Program-made: the position numbers and the translations under genes
Part shown: one piece after another, positions 61,303 to 64,000 of the stretch
Layout of the letters: each line of letters begins with the position of its first letter
How positions within the stretch are numbered: position 1 is the stretch's first letter
The notes under the pieces: generated by a model
Database searches by the model: none
Told to the model about the DNA's origin: nothing
Seen by the model: the letters and a program-made list of their open reading frames with translations, nothing else
NCBI RefSeq assembly: GCF_017876095.1
Contig: NZ_JAGINM010000003.1
Location: forward strand, 397,393 to 461,392
From: Azospirillum agricola
GTDB taxonomy: Bacteria > Pseudomonadota > Alphaproteobacteria > Azospirillales > Azospirillaceae
Direction: 5' to 3'
DNA length: 64,000 nucleotides

Positions 61303-62313
61303 ATGAAGGCGTTGATCTGCGAGGAACCCGGCCGCTTGGCGGTCATCAGCCGGCCCGACCCGGTGCCGGGCGCCGGGGAGGTCCTGGTCCGCATCCGCCG
61401 CGTCGGCGTCTGTGGCACGGACTTCCACATCTTCCAGGGCAAGCACCCCTTCCTGGCCTATCCCCGCGTGATGGGGCACGAGCTGTCGGGAACGGTGGAG
61501 AGCGCGCCGGAGGGCAGCCGCCTGAAGGCCGGCGAGAACGTCTACATCGTGCCCTACCTGTCCTGCGGCGTCTGCGTGTCCTGCCGGCGCGGCGTCACCA
61601 ACGCCTGCCAGAACATCCAGGTCGTCGGCGTCCACCGCGACGGCGGCATGGCCGAGTATCTCTGCGTTCCCGAACAGAACGTTATCCCGGTCGGCGGCGC
61701 CTCGCTCGACGAGGCGGCGATGATCGAGTTCCTGGCGATCGGCGCCCATGGCGTGAAGCGCGGCGGCGTGACCGCGCAGGACCGCGTGCTCGTCGTCGGT
61801 TCCGGCCCGATCGGCATCGCCGCGATCATCGCCGCCAAGGCGCGCGGCGCCGACGTCACCGTCATGGACATGCGCGAGGATCGGCTCGCCTTCACCCGCG
61901 ACAGGCTGGGCGCCGACCATCTGCTGCGCGCCGACGCGGAGGCCGAAGCCGAGGCCAAGCGGCTGACCGGCGGCGACTTCTACGACGTGGTGATCGACGC
62001 CACCGGCAATTCGGCGGCGATGCACCGCGGCTTCGGCCTCGTCGCGCACGCCGGCCGCTACGTGCTGGTCAGCGTCGTGCCGGGCGAGATCACCTTCTCC
62101 GATCCCGAGTTCCACAAGCGCGAGACGACGCTGCTCGCCAGCCGCAACGCCCAGCCCGACGATTTCGCCGAGGTCGTCCGCTTCATGGAGGCCGGCAAGG
62201 TGCCGTCGCTGGCGCTGAACACCCATCGGGGCGCGCTGGCCGACGGGCCGGAGCTGTTCAAGGAATGGCTGCGCCCGGAAACCGGCGTCATCAAGGCGAT
62301 CCTGGAGGTTTGA
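61303..62313 (+). CDS. lgoD: Zn-dependent dehydrogenase, LgoD-like (L-galactonate 5-dehydrogenase)
   Basis: A 336-residue medium-chain dehydrogenase. The catalytic zinc motif is GVCGTDFHIFQGKHPF with GHELSG, the structural zinc cysteines are in SCGVCVSCRRGVTNACQ, and the Rossmann motif is VVGSGPIGIAAI. Its pattern (VVGVHRDGGMAEYL, EITFSDPEFHKRETTLLASRNA) matches E. coli LgoD/YjjN, which oxidises L-galactonate to D-tagaturonate. Downstream altronate dehydratase and the tagaturonate reductase complete the route. Confidence 0.84.
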   Translation: MKALICEEPGRLAVISRPDPVPGAGEVLVRIRRVGVCGTDFHIFQGKHPFLAYPRVMGHELSGTVESAPEGSRLKAGENVYIVPYLSCGVCVSCRRGVTNACQNIQVVGVHRDGGMAEYLCVPEQNVIPVGGASLDEAAMIEFLAIGAHGVKRGGVTAQDRVLVVGSGPIGIAAIIAAKARGADVTVMDMREDRLAFTRDRLGADHLLRADAEAEAEAKRLTGGDFYDVVIDATGNSAAMHRGFGLVAHAGRYVLVSVVPGEITFSDPEFHKRETTLLASRNAQPDDFAEVVRFMEAGKVPSLALNTHRGALADGPELFKEWLRPETGVIKAILEV

Positions 62314-62321
62314 CGCGCGCC

Positions 62322-63845
62322 ATGGCTGCTCTTCCCATCCTCCGCCTGCACGCGGCCGACAACGTCGCCACCGCCGTCGAAGCCCTGGCCCGCGGACAGG
62401 AACTGCCCGGCGGGCTGACCGCCGGCGCGGCGATCCCACGCGGGCACAAGATCGCCACCGCCGCCATTCCGTCGGGTGCGGCGATCCGCAAGTTCGGGCA
62501 GGTGATCGGCTTCGCCAGCGGCGATATCGCGGCGGGGGACTGGGTGCACGAGCACAACGTGGCGCTCCAGGAGTTCGAGCGCGACTACGCCTTCGCCGCC
62601 GAGGCGCGGCCGGACGAGCCCCTGCGGCCCGGCGAGGAGCCGGCGACCTTCCAGGGCTTCCGCCGCGCCGACGGGCGGGTCGGGACGCGCAACTGCATCG
62701 GCATCCTCAGTTCGGTGAACTGCTCGACCACCGTGGTCGACTTCATCGCCGACGAGGTGACGCGCTCGGGCATCCTCGACCGCTACCCCAACGTCGACGG
62801 GGTGGTGGCGCTGAAGCACGACACCGGCTGCGGCATGGCGGGGAAGGGCGAGGAGTTCGACATCATCGCCCGCACCCTGTGGGGCTACGCCAGCCATCCG
62901 AACTTCGCCGCCGTCCTGCTGGTTGGGCTGGGTTGCGAGGTTCTCCAGATCCCGCGCCTGAAGCAGGCCTACGGCATCGTCGAGGGCGAGCATTTCCAGA
63001 GCCTGATCATCCAGGAGAGCGGCGGCACCCGCAAGACGGTCGCCGCCGGCGTTGCCCGCGTGATCGAGATGCTGCCCTTCGCCAACGCGGCGCGACGCGA
63101 GACGGTCCCGGCGTCGGAGCTGACGCTGGCGCTGCAATGCGGCGGCTCCGACAGCTATTCGGGGCTGACGGCCAACCCGGCGCTGGGGGCGGCGGTCGAC
63201 ATCCTGGTGCGCCAGGGCGGCACCGCGATCCTGTCGGAGACTCCCGAGATCTACGGCGCCGAGCATCTGCTGACCCGCCGCGCCGAAAGTCCGGAGGTCG
63301 GGCAGCGGATCGTCGAGCTGATCGACTGGTGGACGGCCTACGCCGCGCGCACCGGCGGCGAGCTGAACAACAACCCCTCCCCCGGCAACAAGGCGGGCGG
63401 ACTGACGACCATCCTGGAGAAGTCGCTGGGGGCGGTTGCCAAGAGCGGCACCTCGACCCTGCGTGGGGTCTACCGCTACGCCGAGCGGATCGACCGCAAG
63501 GGCTTCGTCTACATGGACACGCCCGGCTACGACCCGGTCGCGGCGACCGGGCAGGTGGCGGGTGGCGCCAACATGCTGTGCTTCACCACCGGACGCGGCT
63601 CGGCCTACGGCTGCAAGCCGACGCCGTCGATCAAGCTGGCGACCAACTCCGACCTCTTCCACAAGATGGAGGAGGACATGGACATCAACTGCGGCGACAT
63701 CATCGACGGCGTGACGATCGAGGAAAAGGGCAGGGAGATTTTCCGGCTCATCCTCGACATCGCCTCGGGTGCGCGATCGAAGTCGGAATTGCTCGGCTAT
63801 GGCCGCAACGAGTTCGTGCCCTGGAAGATTGGCGCCGTCATGTAG
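62322..63845 (+). CDS. uxaA: Altronate dehydratase (UxaA family)
   Basis: A 507-residue UxaA protein with a short SAF domain (residues 1-90, AAIPRGHKIATAAIPSG) and the dehydratase core. Core motifs are GRVGTRNCIGILSSVNCS, ALKHDTGCGMAGKGEE, LQCGGSDSYSG and NPSPGNKAGGLTTILEKS, with CGD near the C-terminus. It converts D-altronate to 2-keto-3-deoxy-D-gluconate and needs Fe2+. The ATG at 62322 follows GGAGG at about 16 bases, so the site is weak. It is the last gene of the operon. No aldolase or kinase for the product lies within the window. Confidence 0.9.
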   Translation: MAALPILRLHAADNVATAVEALARGQELPGGLTAGAAIPRGHKIATAAIPSGAAIRKFGQVIGFASGDIAAGDWVHEHNVALQEFERDYAFAAEARPDEPLRPGEEPATFQGFRRADGRVGTRNCIGILSSVNCSTTVVDFIADEVTRSGILDRYPNVDGVVALKHDTGCGMAGKGEEFDIIARTLWGYASHPNFAAVLLVGLGCEVLQIPRLKQAYGIVEGEHFQSLIIQESGGTRKTVAAGVARVIEMLPFANAARRETVPASELTLALQCGGSDSYSGLTANPALGAAVDILVRQGGTAILSETPEIYGAEHLLTRRAESPEVGQRIVELIDWWTAYAARTGGELNNNPSPGNKAGGLTTILEKSLGAVAKSGTSTLRGVYRYAERIDRKGFVYMDTPGYDPVAATGQVAGGANMLCFTTGRGSAYGCKPTPSIKLATNSDLFHKMEEDMDINCGDIIDGVTIEEKGREIFRLILDIASGARSKSELLGYGRNEFVPWKIGAVM

Positions 63846-63900
63846 AGGGACTGAGGGAGCCAGCACCCGAAGAAAAATGCAGCGAGGGCGAAAAAAGCGC

Positions 63901-63929
63901 TTGCGGGGTTCGGTCTGTCCGCCTATAAA
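63901..63929 (+). promoter_or_regulatory. Strong promoter, probably of an rRNA operon beyond the window
   Basis: TTGCGG (63901-63906) and TATAAA (63924-63929) are separated by 17 bases, preceded by an A-rich UP-like stretch. The G/C-rich discriminator (GCGCCTCCCGACGCG) is typical of stringently controlled stable-RNA promoters in this group. No rRNA gene is visible before the window ends at 64000, so the target is inferred. Confidence 0.5.
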
Positions 63930-64000
63930 GCGCCTCCCGACGCGAACGACGCCGACGCGGTCCACGAGGACGGCAGGCAGCGACGCGACGGGGAGCCAGA

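Noticed and set aside
1..64000. CRISPR arrays, tRNA genes, prophage or plasmid origin genes
   Set aside because: No regularly spaced repeats, cloverleaf-like sequences, phage structural genes or replication initiators were found. The miniature repeats are dispersed rather than arrayed.

Overview
This is a high-GC window with the codon bias of an alphaproteobacterium. Gene content, repeats and the promoter style at the right edge suggest an Azospirillum-like member of the Rhodospirillales. That is an inference from content, since no rRNA is present to prove it. The longest ORFs on the non-coding strand are GC artefacts and were left out. No tRNA gene, CRISPR array, phage or intact insertion sequence was seen.

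Layout. (1) 1-7.9 kb, housekeeping and accessory genes: the 5' end of a SulP transporter behind an XRE regulator; a LysR regulator divergent from a serine hydrolase and MFS exporter pair; a Mg2+-type P-ATPase; and a transglutaminase-like protein. (2) 8.4-10.8 kb: a KaiC-like double-RecA ATPase with a single-domain response regulator, beside remnants of a GAF-type sensor gene. (3) 10.8-30.0 kb, about 19 kb entirely on the minus strand: two organosulfur operons. They hold four periplasmic binding proteins, two sulfonate/taurine-type ABC permease-ATPase pairs, a TauD dioxygenase, an SsuD-like flavin monooxygenase, an SfnB-like flavin oxidoreductase, a thiol dioxygenase, a four-domain rhodanese, a CoA ligase and a nitroreductase, plus a LysR regulator. 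The AT-rich leaders of both operons share an inverted repeat. (4) 30.2-55.6 kb: a low-oxygen/stress island. Ten 14-bp FNR/FixK-type boxes (consensus TTGAYSSAGGTYAA) precede a nucleoside phosphorylase operon that includes an RbbA-type exporter, a BON protein, an orphan small protein, Hsp20, a host-attachment-like protein, a DUF5335 protein, two universal stress proteins, a Ca2+-type P-ATPase and a decayed alcohol dehydrogenase. The same island carries a P1B-ATPase fused to a hemerythrin-like domain, a cytochrome b561, a cytochrome c, a Crp/Fnr regulator with a cysteine cluster, and a sensor histidine kinase. (5) 56.0-63.8 kb: a GntR-type regulator with two DNA-binding domains, divergent from a hexonate catabolic operon. 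The operon encodes a tagaturonate reductase-like enzyme, a polar amino-acid-type ABC transporter, an LgoD-like dehydrogenase and altronate dehydratase. A route from L-galactonate to 2-keto-3-deoxygluconate is the simplest reading. (6) 63.85-64.0 kb: a strong -35/-10 pair that looks like the start of an rRNA operon leader lying beyond the window.

A miniature transposon-like repeat family (four copies, two of 111 bp and two of 169 bp) is scattered through the window. In two places it directly abuts an FNR-type box. The most notable observations are the box-defined regulon, the ATPase-hemerythrin fusion, the repeat and box junctions, and the unusual mixture of enzymes in the sulfur operon.
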